From: Spisula solida
Taxonomy: Eukaryota > Mollusca > Bivalvia > Venerida > Mactridae
Length of the DNA: 64,000 nucleotides
Assembly: GCA_947247005.1 (NCBI GenBank)
Contig: OX365948.1
Coordinates: 38,258,601-38,322,600, forward strand
Reading direction: 5' to 3'
Part shown: positions 12,956 through 24,299 of the stretch, piece after piece
Position numbering within the stretch: position 1 is the first letter of the stretch
How the letters are laid out: each line of letters starts with the position of its first letter
Translations under genes and position numbers: made by a program
The notes under the pieces: generated by a model
The model's database searches: none
What the model was told of the DNA's origin: nothing
The model's input: only the letters and a program-made list of their open reading frames with translations

Positions 12956-13283
12956 TTAAACACAATATATAAAGAAACAACAGGCGCCAAATTAGGTATC
13001 TCAGAATGCACATATTGCACCAGATGGATCCATTGTTGTAAAAGAAAATCCAAGGATCGATCCCAGTTGGATGAGAGGGATTGGAGGTTGCCCCCTGTCG
13101 CAGGCGGGGGCCAGGGGGCCAATTGGTGTGCAAGACCTTATACTTATTAACACCATTGTCAGGGAAGGAACGCTTTCCGAACCGTATTGAGTTTGTTAGT
13201 GACTATAATGTGTATCCAACGATCTATTAACAAGCTTTACGGAAGTTTCTATCACAGCAATTGCGAAGTACGACTTTACAAGT
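12956..13283. other. Unannotated
   Basis: A short GC-richer patch (13,090-13,120, runs of C and G) stands out from the AT-rich background. No gene or transposon end was recognised. Confidence 0.4.
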
Positions 13284-13483
13284 AAGAACAACGCATCGGT
13301 GAAGAAATTCTCATTATAGAGAAGAATTTCGGAAATGTGATAAGCGATGATAGTTTACTTGCAATACTTCTACTAGCAGAGCATAATGTGGATGAATTCA
13401 TTGTAGAATGGAGTCTGAAAAAAGAAGATTTGGTACAGATAAAAACGTTAAGCATACTCTTAACCAACAATGCCCGGGTTTGA
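13284..13483 (+). CDS. Possible exon or gene fragment, unrecognised
   Basis: A reading frame open from about 13,284 to a TGA at 13,483 gives a balanced, protein-like sequence, including IIEKNFGNVISDDSLLAILL and a charged EWSLKKEDLVQIKTL segment. It has no good start codon at its head, so it could be an exon. No clean GT donor precedes the stop. The composition looks more coding-like than neighbouring chance ORFs, but I recognise no family. It could also be a fragment of an old transposon gene. Confidence 0.25.
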
Positions 13484-13589
13484 AGGAAGTAAGTAAGTTT
13501 GAAGATGTAATACGTTGTAAGTGTGAATTTTGAGGGGCGTATTGAATGAATAGCTCAAGAAAGTAGCATGAAGTCATTTTGAAAGCAAA

Positions 13590-13781
13590 ATGTCATTTTC
13601 GGGATTGCTGAACAAGGTCGTATCAAAATACTACAAAATAAATAATAAAGAAAATACCGGGAAATACTATATAGTACAATCTAGTGAAAATCAGGGTCGA
13701 CTCAATCATCTGCATATGACATGTGAGGAGAAAAAGAAATTACAAGTACTTGCATATACCATAGCGAAGTTAGATAAATAA
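13590..13781 (+). CDS. Small ORF, 63 aa, unrecognised
   Basis: It starts ATGTCATTTTCGGG and ends TAA at 13,781. The product is lysine-rich with no membrane segment; the segment KYYIVQSSENQGRLNHLHMT looks protein-like. It lies 107 bp after the preceding fragment on the same strand, so the two could be parts of one decayed or spliced gene. No domain was recognised. Confidence 0.22.
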   Translation: MSFSGLLNKVVSKYYKINNKENTGKYYIVQSSENQGRLNHLHMTCEEKKKLQVLAYTIAKLDK

Positions 13782-13789
13782 GAGACGAA

Positions 13790-14261
13790 AGTGAAATGTT
13801 TTTAAGCGAACACATACGAAAATCAGAGAGGCATTCGCCATCTGAGGGAAAGGGGACATGCTTAACATAGACCAAGAAATGGACGACATATGAGAATAAA
13901 TGTCATTCACTCAGAATAACAAGTCTCACAACCAGCCATCTACAATACTGTTGTTGTCATTGCGGATCAAATGACCGAGTGTGACATCAAGTACCGAAGT
14001 CAACAAAACCAACTTGTTTGATAGACTAATAGGATATTCGAATGTAACTGAAGTCTATGTAAATAAATTGATGACAAATGCTTTAATTGATAGTGGTTTC
14101 ATGACGACAGGAATCATTAAATAGACATCATACATTAACTGAACAAGGGTGGGTGCATATGACATACAGAGATGCATTGCAGCATTTGTGTCGTATCTTG
14201 TAGTGCCAGTACTTGTAGTTAACATCATTTATTTCAACCTCTCAGTAAATGTTACAGTAAA
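13790..14261. other. Unannotated
   Basis: No gene or mobile element end was recognised in this interval. Confidence 0.5.
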
Positions 14262-14333
14262 AACTAATATTAAATCGGACAATAGCACTCAACGTAAACA
14301 GCCGAGCACTGAAAACATAAAAACAACACAGAC
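14262..14333 (-). mobile_element. Diverged Naiad terminal fragment
   Basis: AGCACTCAACGTAAACAGCC and CCGAGCACTGAAAACAT match the Naiad terminus with several substitutions. This is an old, severely truncated end copy. Confidence 0.7.
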
Positions 14334-14424
14334 CATAAGTATATAAAACGTAATAGGAGCAAACAGATTTTTTATTATTTGACCCTTTTTGTAATCACAT
14401 TGGCTACAGCTTACGTACAGTGTA

Positions 14425-14501
14425 CACTTGTAGTGATAAACTTTTAATATTTTCACTCGCGCTACGCGCTCTTGAAAATATTGAATTTGATCACTACACG
14501 G
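14425..14501. repeat. Long hairpin with CG-rich tip
   Basis: Arms TTTTAATATTTTCACTCGCG and CTCTTGAAAATATTGAATTT, with flanking GTAGTGATAAA / TTTGATCACTAC, fold around a CGCTACGCG tip. AT arms with a CG-rich tip are a common palindromic MITE-like design in marine invertebrates; compare 33,530-33,628. No transposase was seen. Confidence 0.75.
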
Positions 14502-15052
14502 TGAGATATAAATCATATTCAATCAAAATAAACAAATATCCTCTATATCTAACATCGATTCAGATAGCAGAGGTGCAATAAACAGATAAACATGTCAACT
14601 TTTGTACCCATCGGTAATTGTTTACAATCTGCTAATTCCCCGGATGAACCGTTTTACGACATACGCATCCAGTGAAATGGATCTTTTACGACATTAGGTC
14701 AAACTTTGTAAAGAAATTAGCTTTCGCCATGAAATTCGCAAAATTGATTTTTTTTATCGCCAAATTCTTGATTTTTGTGCCAATAGCTCCATTGGTGACC
14801 GGCCAGCGGAAGCCATGTTTCTTGATGGATTATTTTCTCCGACGTAATACGAGAAAATGGGAGTTTAAAATATGAATTAACTTTAGTGGCGTCAACATGA
14901 CGTCATCATACCATGCTGTTTGCCGTACGTTCTCATTCATAACAATCATTAATTATAACGTAAATAATGCGTGCGCTGGTATGTTACACTGGAGAAAATA
15001 TTTTTTAAATAGTATAGAACGTTCGTCTTGTAAGCCTTATATCATCAGTAAA

Positions 15053-15093
15053 AAGATTATATTAAGTCAGACAGGGACGGCAACACGTAAACT
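15053..15093 (-). mobile_element. Minimal Naiad terminal fragment
   Basis: AAAAGATTATATTAAGTCAG followed by ACAGGGACGGCAACACG matches only the last 40 or so bases of the Naiad end. It shows that extremely 5'-truncated copies occur. Confidence 0.75.
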
Positions 15094-15341
15094 CCGAAAC
15101 TGAATTATCCCGCTTTATGTCTCGTGCATACTCATAGGATTCCGAAAGAGTCATCTTTCATTAGCACATGGCTTAATTCTCATTAGCAACGTCTGAGAAA
15201 GTCTTATCTACAATCACTTTCCGTGCTTCTGTTACTACAAGTATGGTGTTAAATGAACCGGTGTATATTGCATCTCACATCTCAGATTCAGTGATTCTTA
15301 CGTAAGTAGTTTCATCTTTCGTTTTTCAACACAGCCGTCCT

Positions 15342-15543
15342 ATTGTAAATATAGAAATTATTTCGCGCGATTTAGTTCGCGAATGGTAGAATTTCACGAA
15401 ATTAAGTCGCCGCGAAAGTGCTAAAAACATTAATATGGACACTGCAGGAAACCTAAAAACGCGAAAATTTGTAGTCGCGAATATGCCAACGATCTGCAAA
15501 ATGCGAAAGTTAGTATTCGTGAAAGTAAATTGGTTTACAGTAC
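15342..15543. mobile_element. Putative MITE with TTCGCG-rich body
   Basis: The left end TGTAAATATAGAAATTATTT resembles the reverse complement of the right end (CTGTAAACCAATTTACTTTC). The body is rich in CGCGAA / TTCGCG words. Ends and target duplication were not resolved exactly. Confidence 0.5.
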
Positions 15544-15599
15544 TTGTATCTGTTTTAATACATCTTTCATATTTTACAAAATTCTCTTAAAACATCATA

Positions 15600-15976
15600 A
15601 CAGGAAGTTCCTGAGTGGTTTGGTGAATTGAATAAGGATAGGTTAACAAGAATGTTGGTTTTTGTTTTCTGTGCTCGACTGGTGCACACTATGCAGACTC
15701 TATGGTATACAATATATGAGGGCATTATATGGCATTTTATTTTCTGTAATATATTTGCTTTTGATATAAGTTTTTATGTATACACGTATGCTTGCATATA
15801 AGTATGAATGTGTGTATGTATATATATGTATGTGTGTATGGATGTACGCATGCGTGGATGTATGGATGGATATATGTAATATACAATTGTTAATTGTACC
15901 CTTATCACCATGTTATGTATGAAAATATGTTGTCCTCATGGGTCTACGACCTTCTGGATTTTTTGAAAATAAACTA
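15600..15976 (+). other. Microsatellite-bearing tail, possibly a LINE 3' end
   Basis: A GTAT/GGAT-type microsatellite (about 15,775-15,880) is followed by CATGGGTCTACGACCTTCTG and GAAAATAAACTATCAC, which resembles a 3' tail of a non-LTR retrotransposon. There is no protein support. Confidence 0.35.
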
Positions 15977-15977
15977 T

Positions 15978-17946
15978 CACGAAACTATGGCGGTAAACTT
16001 CTATTTACACTGTCCTGTTCATTAAAGGTGCTGCCTCACAGATCAGGCTAAAAATTTTGTATTACGTAATTTTCCTACCTAACCAAGTATGTATTTATAT
16101 AGTAGAAAGTCACTGGTGGTTGCTTTATAAAAGATTTATGGCATATAAGCAATTTAAATCACCCCTTATATTTGGCACTCAGTATTTTTCTGTTTGAAAA
16201 TATCGCAGAGTTCCCTTCCAAAATGTTCTGTGAATTGTGTAATTCACACATGATCAAAATGTAACTTCAAGAAACTAAAGGCGAAACATATGTGAGGTAT
16301 TCGGTTCGTTTCACAATTCGTTTTCATCGAATGGAAACAAATTTCAGGCAATTTAAGTGATAGTAGTGCTAATTCTATAGGGTATTAATACCCTATAGAA
16401 TTTTGGGTGTAAAAATGCTAAATTACTACAAAATGCCGATGTTTCCCAAGTTATTTTTTATGTCAATGTGGTTGTTTATGGCATATACTGGAAACTATAC
16501 TAAAATTACATGAATATTTGTCAATTTAATTTTATTTTTGCAATACACCAATACGTGAGGCAGTCCCTTTAAGGTTGTCTATTGGGTAAGTGTGAGGTTT
16601 GTTGCACTGTAAAACGTTTAAACCCCAAGTGGAATGTGTCGCTGTCCGTACTAAGGCGGACTCCCTTAGGTCAACCTTAATATATGTAAGTATTGTCCAT
16701 TTTATAGTAAAATAGTAAATTACAAACATAGTTGGCCGATTGTCCTTGTGGTATGGGTTGTCCGTTTATGGTTTTCTTGTCGCCTTGATCTTGCTCCGGT
16801 TCAGTTTGACTGACTAGAGGCAGACTTTCGGGGTGAGATGTCGTGTTTGTTTTCGTTGGGCATTGTATATGCCTTTAAGTTATAAAGCCGTGTTCTTGTG
16901 CTGTTTTTGTATGTTTGGCGTGGTCGGTAACCTTTTTAGTTACACTGTGAATTGTCTAAATGCCTTTTTTGCTTTCATGTGTTATTTCGTGTCCTTCTGT
17001 CCGTAGTGTCGTAGTTTTCGTTTACATTATTCTGATATGGGGTTGGATTTGGTTTATAGCTCCAATTTCGTTCATGGTTGAGTTTTTCCATCTATAAAAA
17101 TCAGCAACATGTCATAATTTCTCAGTGTTCGTCATTTTCTAAGGGTCAACTTTTATTGAGCTAGGGATTTTATTCTTCGCATTCATTCCCTGTCTAATTC
17201 ATTTGCGCTACTCGTACTCTATGCGGTTCGTTATTTAGTCAATGTGCGCTGTTGCAGGGATTTACAATTTACTGTTATTCTTAATTTTAACTTCAGACGG
17301 CTAAAACTAGGTGTTCGACCTTTTTGCTGTTAAAGCGTGGTTTTTCAACCCGGAAATACTGCTTGTTTAAAGTAGGTCATTCGGCTGGAGTATTCTGCTT
17401 ATTGGAACTGGTTCGTTCTACTGTTGCGCTCGGTTTGTTCAGACTAGCCTTTGAAACTAGGTGTTTCGGTCTTTTTGCCGTTGAAACGTGGTTATTTAAC
17501 GCGGGATTACTTATTGTTTTAAGTAGGTATTTCGGCTGAGGGCATTCAGCTTATTGGATCTTGGTCGTTCTACTGTTGCGCTCGGTTGTTCAGGCGGGCC
17601 ATCTAGCTAAAGTATTAAATTTGGTCATCCGGCTGGTGCTCCCAGCTGTTTTATGGCTTATACCAGGTCATATAGCTGAAACCTTGAACTTCAGCATTTT
17701 AATACTGTTATGTTTTAAGTTGTAGGACTTCTGACAGCTACAACTATGTATTTCAACCATTTTAATGGATCATTGAGCTTATGCATTCAGCTTTATGATT
17801 GCTGAAACTAGTTCATTCTGCTTTTCGACATATTGAACTTGGGCGGATTATTTTGTTGGTAATCGTGCCTTGTATGTGATTTTATGTTTTCTGTGATTGG
17901 TTGGTTAAGTTGAGTGCTGCCTTCCCTGTCTGACTTAATATTATCA
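15978..17946 (+). mobile_element. 5'-truncated Naiad copy (3' UTR only), interrupted by a MITE
   Basis: The sequence from ACTATGGCGGTAAACTTCTA, and again from AAGGTTGTCTATTGGGTAAG (16,572) to TGCCTTCCCTGTCTGACTTA (17,939), is the 3' UTR of the 4,907 element in the opposite orientation. A TIR element interrupts it at 16,025-16,569. Inside, 17,300-17,450 and 17,451-17,600 are two diverged tandem copies sharing TTCTACTGTTGCGCTCGGTT. No coding part remains. Confidence 0.85.
16025..16569. mobile_element. TIR MITE with TA target duplication, inserted in Naiad 3' UTR
   Basis: The ends AAGGTGCTGCCTCAC and GTGAGGCAGTCCCTT are inverted repeats with two mismatches. They are flanked by TA on both sides. 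The other Naiad copies read straight through this point (TTCTATAAGG), so the empty site is known. It contains a perfect 30-bp palindrome at 16,372-16,401 centred on GTATTAATAC. TA duplication fits the Tc1/mariner type. There is no transposase. Confidence 0.82.
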
Positions 17947-18076
17947 TTTTATATTATTTTTTTAAACTGAGATATTCTTTTGTAAATTACATAGCGTTGA
18001 TACCAGAACATTTCATTAGCTATTCCACAGTCTGCAAATTGACATATATATATATATATATACATGTATATATATA

Positions 18077-18302
18077 CAGGGTGTTAAAAAAGTTCGTTCA
18101 AGTTTCAATAGTCTATCCTTCTGACTTCAGAAAAATGTAAAATTTGCAGGTTAAAATCCAGCGAGTCACACTACTGTTCTAATCGTTCTGGCATTGAATG
18201 AAGCTATATTAGAATAAGAAAGTATTCATAGCTACCGGTATAGTGATCAAATAAAACTTTATATGAATTTACATTTTGAGAACGAACCTGTTTAACACCC
18301 TT
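18077..18302. mobile_element. Mariner-type MITE beside (AT)n tract
   Basis: The ends CAGGGTGTTAAAAAAGTTCG and GAACGAACCTGTTTAACACC are inverted repeats. TA flanks both sides (18,075-18,076 and 18,303-18,304). It is 226 bp with no ORF. It sits immediately after a (TA)n microsatellite at 18,046-18,076, a favoured target for TA-inserting elements. Confidence 0.85.
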
Positions 18303-18304
18303 TA

Positions 18305-19234
18305 CACTGTTTCTAATTGGCGCTGAGGCGGCAGATAATAGAAATAGCGTGTCTAATGTTTGTAGCATTTCAGTTTATTTTTTCTTGTTTATTTTGATAG
18401 TTGTCCAATTGACTTATACTTGCTTTATGGGAATATGGTATTTTTCTTTTTTTGTGTTCATAGTGCTGGGGATTTTAGTTGCTTTGAGGTCTTTGGGAGA
18501 ACAATCTTCCCTAGAATTGCTCATTCCACAGGACAGAACCTAACCAGGCCCATAGTGGGTTATCAACTGTCATTAAAATGACTATTTTCCGATAATTTTC
18601 AAATAAGGCTACATAGTATTACTCGGTTATTCATTTATTTGCACCTTTGTTTCGTTCAGGAAACCGAACTCCTTTATCAATTACCAATAGCAAAGTACGT
18701 GCATATAGAACATCATATTTAGCTAAGGGTTTGTCAGTAGGTGTAAAATTATTGAATAGTCCTTACCATTTTTTCCTAGCATTGCTAATAAATCTGGTAC
18801 TATTTTGAATGTTCTATTATGTTATGTCACTATTTCATCATTAATTTCATTTACAAGGAAACAGTTCATATTTATATTGCCCATGTATCAGAAAAACAAT
18901 CAATTGCAGATACAATTCCTGTTTTTTTCGCAATTTGTCAATAAGTCGTTTTATGTAAAGTTCATTTTCTAGAGATTACCCATGCCGCAATATGGTCTTT
19001 TATAGAAAAGATAAGAACTCGTTTATATGGCTTATTGAAATTCTACTGAGCGAGGTACCTAGAGATAAGGTAAGCAGGTGGCCGGCTGTACCGTTACTTT
19101 ACTGTTACTCACACATACGTATGGAATTATGTTCACAGGACTATGTGTTATTAGGCTCTTTTATTCAAGGGTAATTGGTCCTCTATCAAGGTTCAACGTC
19201 AGAGTTTTAGGTATTGGGTAATAGTTATAATGTC
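18305..19234. other. Unannotated
   Basis: AT-rich, with only short hydrophobic chance ORFs (for example 18,349-18,543). No exon or element end was recognised. Confidence 0.5.
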
Positions 19235-19237
19235 TAA

Positions 19238-21197
19238 GGTCCATATTCACATGTCGGTCCTTCACTCAAACTCGACTTACACTAACCTAAGGTAGCCTCA
19301 AGTGTAGCTGGAGTGACGGTCGAGTTAGTGAAGGTCGAGTGGAGATTTGGTATTCACATGGGTAACTCGCGCTCGACTTTCCTGAGTGTGTGACCGTTAT
19401 AATATATGGTAGAATATTGCACTGTACAAACAATCTGTGCTTTATTATTAAATTGGTTGGTTGGATTTCGGTTCATTTTCACTATATACTAACAAAGTCA
19501 AACTATAATTTTGATGATTTGTATGCTACATTCTTTATATTTCGGTGAAATCGCTCCAATAAAACATTCATTTGAATAATCGCAAATAGAGAGTATGATT
19601 ATTGTAAGGATACTAGTGGGTCAGTTAATATAACTTTTCGATGTAATTAACGTTAAATGAACGTATATATGTTTACAATGATATTCCAACAAAACAATTA
19701 TGCAAGACAATGCGTACGTGTTTTTAAATGATAAATATTGTGCATATCGTAGAAGACACCGTACCATATGCATTATAGTTTCGGCGTGGACTAAATATTA
19801 AATATCATATCACGTCAATATGACCGCCAAGCAGGCTGTGTCATGTTAATAATTTAGAAGTCAGAGGAGATGAACTCAGTTTACTTTTTCAGCATATTCA
19901 CTGTGAGATGAGTTTGTAAACTCATTACTACACATACATCGTACATACCGTTCCGGGGAAGCCCGATAACTAGAAAGTCATAATTCCTAAAATTTCATTT
20001 AATTAGCGACTTGTAAAAAAAATAGCACATGCTATAGCTTATGCATGAACTTCTTGTTTGTATGTTGATTATGAAACAAGTTGGTATAACCTTGAACTAA
20101 TATTAACCATTCTCGACACCTCATGTCCGATTTTATCCATCGTCACAATGGTATCGATGTACATAAGAGAAAAAAGCCAGCTTTCGCTTATTATGAAGGA
20201 CATATAGCAAGGGAAATACTAGTACCGTTTTTAGCATGAAGTGACCCCGGATCGAACCTGGGGCTTCCTGCACTCGAAGCGAAAGCTCTAACAGTAGGTT
20301 ATGGAGGCGGCACTTTGGCTCATAATTGTCTCTTATAATTCTTATTAGAATGGCTTTGTGCAATGTTTTACTGTGATTTGATATGTATATTGTATGTATG
20401 CTGTACAAAGATGAGACCTAAATAAATAAATATATATAAATGATTGCAAATAAGAAAACATCATCGGTGTGTGTTGCACTTTTTTAATTTAAATATTTCA
20501 TTTTCATGTCAACATTGGACGGAATTAAAAATAATGATATGGCAAAGAATAAAAGCAATATAATTTCATAGTTATGCTCCATATATAAATACCTTGCATT
20601 TAATTAACATCGCGGTAAGACGACTAAATTTTAATTTCAGATACTTTATACACGTATTACAGTAATTTTATTTGTCCAAATAATATACTTTTAGATAACA
20701 AATTATAAATAAATTTATACTTATGGTTGTATATTAATCAACACATACATTCATATGTATTTGTTGTTTAATTTAATTTGAAAATACAATAACTTCATTA
20801 GTTCAACATTCGTGCATTTGAGTGTATCTTGAGAATATTTCCAAGAATTTTACATTATTCATTCTTTCTGAGGAATTGCTCCTATCCGGGATATTTCTAA
20901 AAGGTAAACTCATCTCCTAAAATTCTTCTACATCGATTAAATTGTACATTTTAATTAGTGGCTAAGTTTGGTATTCACTTACATTCCATTGAGTGTGGTT
21001 GGAGACACGCTCAAGTCTACGTTTTGCTCCCTCGAAAATCCCTCACTAAGTCGAGTCAACTCCAACTACACCAACAGTTGTGAATACCATTTTTTAGTAA
21101 GGGCGATTACACACTCAAAGCACGGGTGAAACGATAATTAAATTTAAATTAACTCAGTGAGTGAGAGTGGAGGAGAGGGTGTGAATGAATATGGCCC
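19238..21197. mobile_element. Harbinger-like non-autonomous DNA transposon
   Basis: The ends GGTCCATATTCACA and TGAATATGGCCC are inverted and flanked by TAA on both sides (19,235-19,237; 21,198-21,200). A 3-bp TWA duplication and GGSCCATATTCA-type ends fit PIF/Harbinger. Subterminal regions repeat ACTCGAC / TGAGTG words and a second internal GGTATTCAC pair (about 19,350 and 20,965). No transposase ORF is visible; a SINE is nested at 20,097-20,320. Confidence 0.7.
20097..20320 (-). mobile_element. tRNA-derived SINE (family 1)
   Basis: Read on the minus strand, a tRNA-like head with AGGTTCGATCC (box B) is followed by the family body seen at 42,883-43,137 and 57,697-57,893. Shared words include GCACTCGAAGCG and AGCAAGGGAAATACTAGTAC. 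It is diverged from the other copies and sits within the Harbinger-like element. Confidence 0.8.
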
Positions 21198-21199
21198 TA

Positions 21200-21927
21200 A
21201 GGGTCTTCCAAACGAGATATGGTCGTTAATCAATGCATTATAGATTATTTTGAGTATGTAAGTATGCTTTGTACTACATGGTTTACATCTATACATATTA
21301 TCGAAATAAATATATTGTGTTGTGTATGGTAGCTACAAGTAACACTTGACAAATGAGAATCAAGTCATGAAGTTCAGACAAAACATAATTTACTAATCTA
21401 AAATTCGACACAGAGCGCGATATATTCCAAACCCATACAGAAAAGTACATCCACTATATGACAGAGGTAATCATTATCAGCTAGCATATCTTGTAATCTG
21501 ACCACAAACCACAAAACCATCCGAATTTCTTAGAACTGCATGTTTCAGCCATTACAATTAAAATAAAACTGTTACATCATGGCAATAGTATCAATTTAGT
21601 TATCACCCAACAACTATGTATGTACAATTATTTTTAAATCTGGTCATTGCTTGTTTATAATGATTTTAAGGATTGTAAAAATGTTGTCATGGCAACCATT
21701 GTGAATATATATTCATTTAGCTGTTGTTTGTACAAAATGTAATAAAGGACCATACAAAGAACATTATTACCAATTTATAATGAAATCCGACCACATATTA
21801 GTACTGCCCGACACTATAAAGATTTTACATAGGTGGTTTGCGTGATAGGCGTGATGTGCCCACTGGTGGACATATTTTTGACGAATCGTGACAAAAATGT
21901 CAAATGTGTAAGAAGGTAAAATGATTA
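21200..21927. other. Unannotated
   Basis: AT-rich sequence without a recognisable gene or element end. Confidence 0.5.
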
Positions 21928-21987
21928 TAGAAAAATCGGACAGGGAAGGCAGCACTGAACTTAAACAGCCGAGCACAGAAAACATAT
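21928..21987 (-). mobile_element. Naiad terminal fragment
   Basis: CAGGGAAGGCAGCACTGAAC and CCGAGCACAGAAAACATA match the Naiad end. The outermost AAGATTATATTAAG is altered. A foldback element starts directly after it. Confidence 0.8.
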
Positions 21988-22184
21988 AAATAACACTGGC
22001 TTTTTATATAATTCCGGGTTTAAATCAAATTAGAATCGAAATAAACTATGAAAACCGTTGTATACCGGCTGTTATACTCTGACGCGTAGGAATAACAAGC
22101 GTCAGAACGACGGTTTTCATAGTTAATTTCGATTCTAACATGATTTAAACCCGGAATTAAATAAAAAAGCCAGTGTTATTTTGC
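21988..22184. mobile_element. Foldback element with arms of about 75 bp
   Basis: AATAACACTGGCTTTTT and AAAAAGCCAGTGTTATT form the outer ends. The inner arms share TTCCGGGTTTAAATCA and CTATGAAAACCGT with their inverted partners around a loop near 22,065-22,105. There is no ORF. It abuts the preceding Naiad fragment, suggesting insertion at its end. Confidence 0.88.
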
Positions 22185-22189
22185 AAGAT

Positions 22190-23080
22190 CTATGTTGCCT
22201 AGATTACGTGTTGACGGCTGTTACGATTATCTTCATCACCCCCAGTATAACTATACTTCAAACAATAATCAAAATATGAAATGAGAAGAAAATCTGTTCA
22301 ACATCAATGGATATTTATTTAATTAAATATCATTTAAGTATTCCATACTAACAAATAGTCTAAAATGCGCAATAACATTTACAACGATAATAATACAATA
22401 TCACGTGATATTCATTCATAAATTTTCCGACGTGTAAAAAAGAACAGCCGAGTCGAAAGTAGTTCAAACCATTGTATATCGGCCGATATACAACACTATG
22501 ATTTGTTCTTTGTCTATATAGGCAAAAATCGCCAGTTATGTTAGAATGTTGAATATACAACTGGAAGAGAAAAGCTCACTTTGTCAGCATGACTGTGACT
22601 GTTACGCTATCTAAAACAGACACCAAAATGTAAAACAAGAAAGACAATTATAATCAAAATAAACGCTAAACAAGAAGTGCCTATGATGTACGTACATGGG
22701 TTACTGCGCCGGCTACTCACGAGATGAAATACATTTCGATCTTACACCGAATATACGAATATCTACTGGAACTCAATGACGTAATATTTAAAAGCACGTT
22801 TTATTTAGACTTATACGACATAATGTTAAAATAAATTATGTGTAGACATAGTATGCTCCGTTCGTATCTGGCGGAAACACATGCAATCATTGTCACAGAA
22901 AAACACGACCGATTCAGCGGAGTATAAGCTTCCCATGCTAATGTTATTTGGTACCGCAGTCCACAATACTCATAATAACAATAATAATAACACACTTTGT
23001 GATCTGAAGGTAGTTGTTTTAAAACAAGTTACTAGACAAACTGTATAACAAAACAAGTCAATACATATAAGAATGGACAA
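22190..23080. other. Unannotated
   Basis: Only short chance ORFs; no repeat family or exon was recognised. Confidence 0.5.
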
Positions 23081-23082
23081 GG

Positions 23083-23410
23083 CCGAACTTAAAATATTCT
23101 TGGTTTCCCCTTCCAGACCCTAGCGGATTTAGATTGGGTAGGTAGGTAGGGTAATTTGTTCTTTTAATTCTTTTAGTATGATAGTTATTGGTTAAGACAT
23201 ACAAATAATGAAATTTAGAATTAGCTCTAAGGTGAAAACCAACAGTCTTAAATTTAATGTTAAGAAAGACGCCAGTAAACAAAAAAAATTACACTTCCAA
23301 TTTTTAATAAAAAAAATATCATTTCAACTATGGCAATAAAATATTTTGGGTAGGGCCCTTTTTAATCGGGTAGGTAGGGGATGGGAAACAAATAATATTT
23401 TATTTTAGGT
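23083..23410. mobile_element. Short TIR element with GGGTAGGTAGGG tracts
   Basis: CTTAAAATATTCTTGGTTTC at the left resembles the inverse of AAACAAATAATATTTTATTT at the right. Inside each end lies a GGGTAGGTAGG tract (about 23,136 and 23,365). The ends are imperfect and the target duplication is unresolved. Confidence 0.55.
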
Positions 23411-23515
23411 CCAAGACTTTTGATCTGATCGTGAGTATTATAAGAAGCAGATTCAAGTAAGAGTTGAAATCATTTCATAAAATGGCTGGCATGCTTTTCT
23501 ATAATTGTTGCATAC

Positions 23516-23850
23516 TTATTCCTCTTCACTCCGGTCGGAGCATAGGGCCTTCACCACAGTTCTCCATCTTGTACGGTCAGTAGTCCAGGCTTTGGCCTCT
23601 CCCCACGACAGCCTCGTCTTTCTCAGCTCGATATCAAGGGTTCTTCGCCAAGAATTGGTGGGCCTCCCTCTTCTTCTTGTGCCTTGAGGATTCCAGTCCA
23701 GGGCTTGTCTTGCAATGTTTGGCTGGGCTCTGCGCAGTGTATGTCCAATCCATCCCCATTTCTTTTGTAGAATAGAGTCTGTGATCGGTTGCTGTTTTGT
23801 TCTTGCCCAAAGTTCCTGGTTGGAAATCTTCTCTGGATTGTTGCATACAC
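23516..23850 (-). pseudogene. LINE C-terminal fragment
   Basis: The segments PEKISNQELWARTKQQPITD, WGWIGHTLRR, TRRRGRPTNSWRR and DRTRWRTVVKALC are the characteristic C-terminal tail downstream of the RT in a broad group of animal non-LTR retrotransposons. The product ends at a stop at 23,516. Only about 110 residues of the element remain, so it is 5' truncated; similarity fades above about 23,850. I cannot assign the clade from this tail alone. Confidence 0.82.
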
Positions 23851-23929
23851 GTACATAATGATACTGGTATTCCAAGGTTGCATTCCTCAACGAACCTATG
23901 AAACAAAATAAATAAAGGATAAGACGGTT

Positions 23930-24066
23930 TTACAATGTTCTCATTGTAACTGAAAATGATTCAAGGGTACCACGGGAATCAGCCAGTATTGCATTAGTAA
24001 ACGGATAATGCATGACAGCGTATGTTCCTGAATATGTGACACCAGCACTTCCGTAATCAGAACAAT
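23930..24066 (-). other. Possible single exon, weak
   Basis: On the minus strand the frame SAGVTYSGTYAVMHYPFTN continues with AILADSRGTLESFSVTMRTL and then a stop. It looks protein-like and lies just outside the inverted-repeat arm. No splice partner was found and I recognise no family. Confidence 0.15.
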
Positions 24067-24299
24067 TACACACGAACGGCCTAGGGACTGAATAACTGCA
24101 AATATGAACACCAAATCGTGGTTTATTCACCGGTTTATCACTCAAAGTTAAAACCTATTATCTGATTAAGCAAACCACACTCAGTGTAATCAAATCTAAT
24201 TACATTATCTAGATTTACGTCCTAGAGACATAGGATGACAAAACATAGAAACAATATCAAGTCACGCTGGCAAAAAATTCCATTTTTGGACTCTGATGC

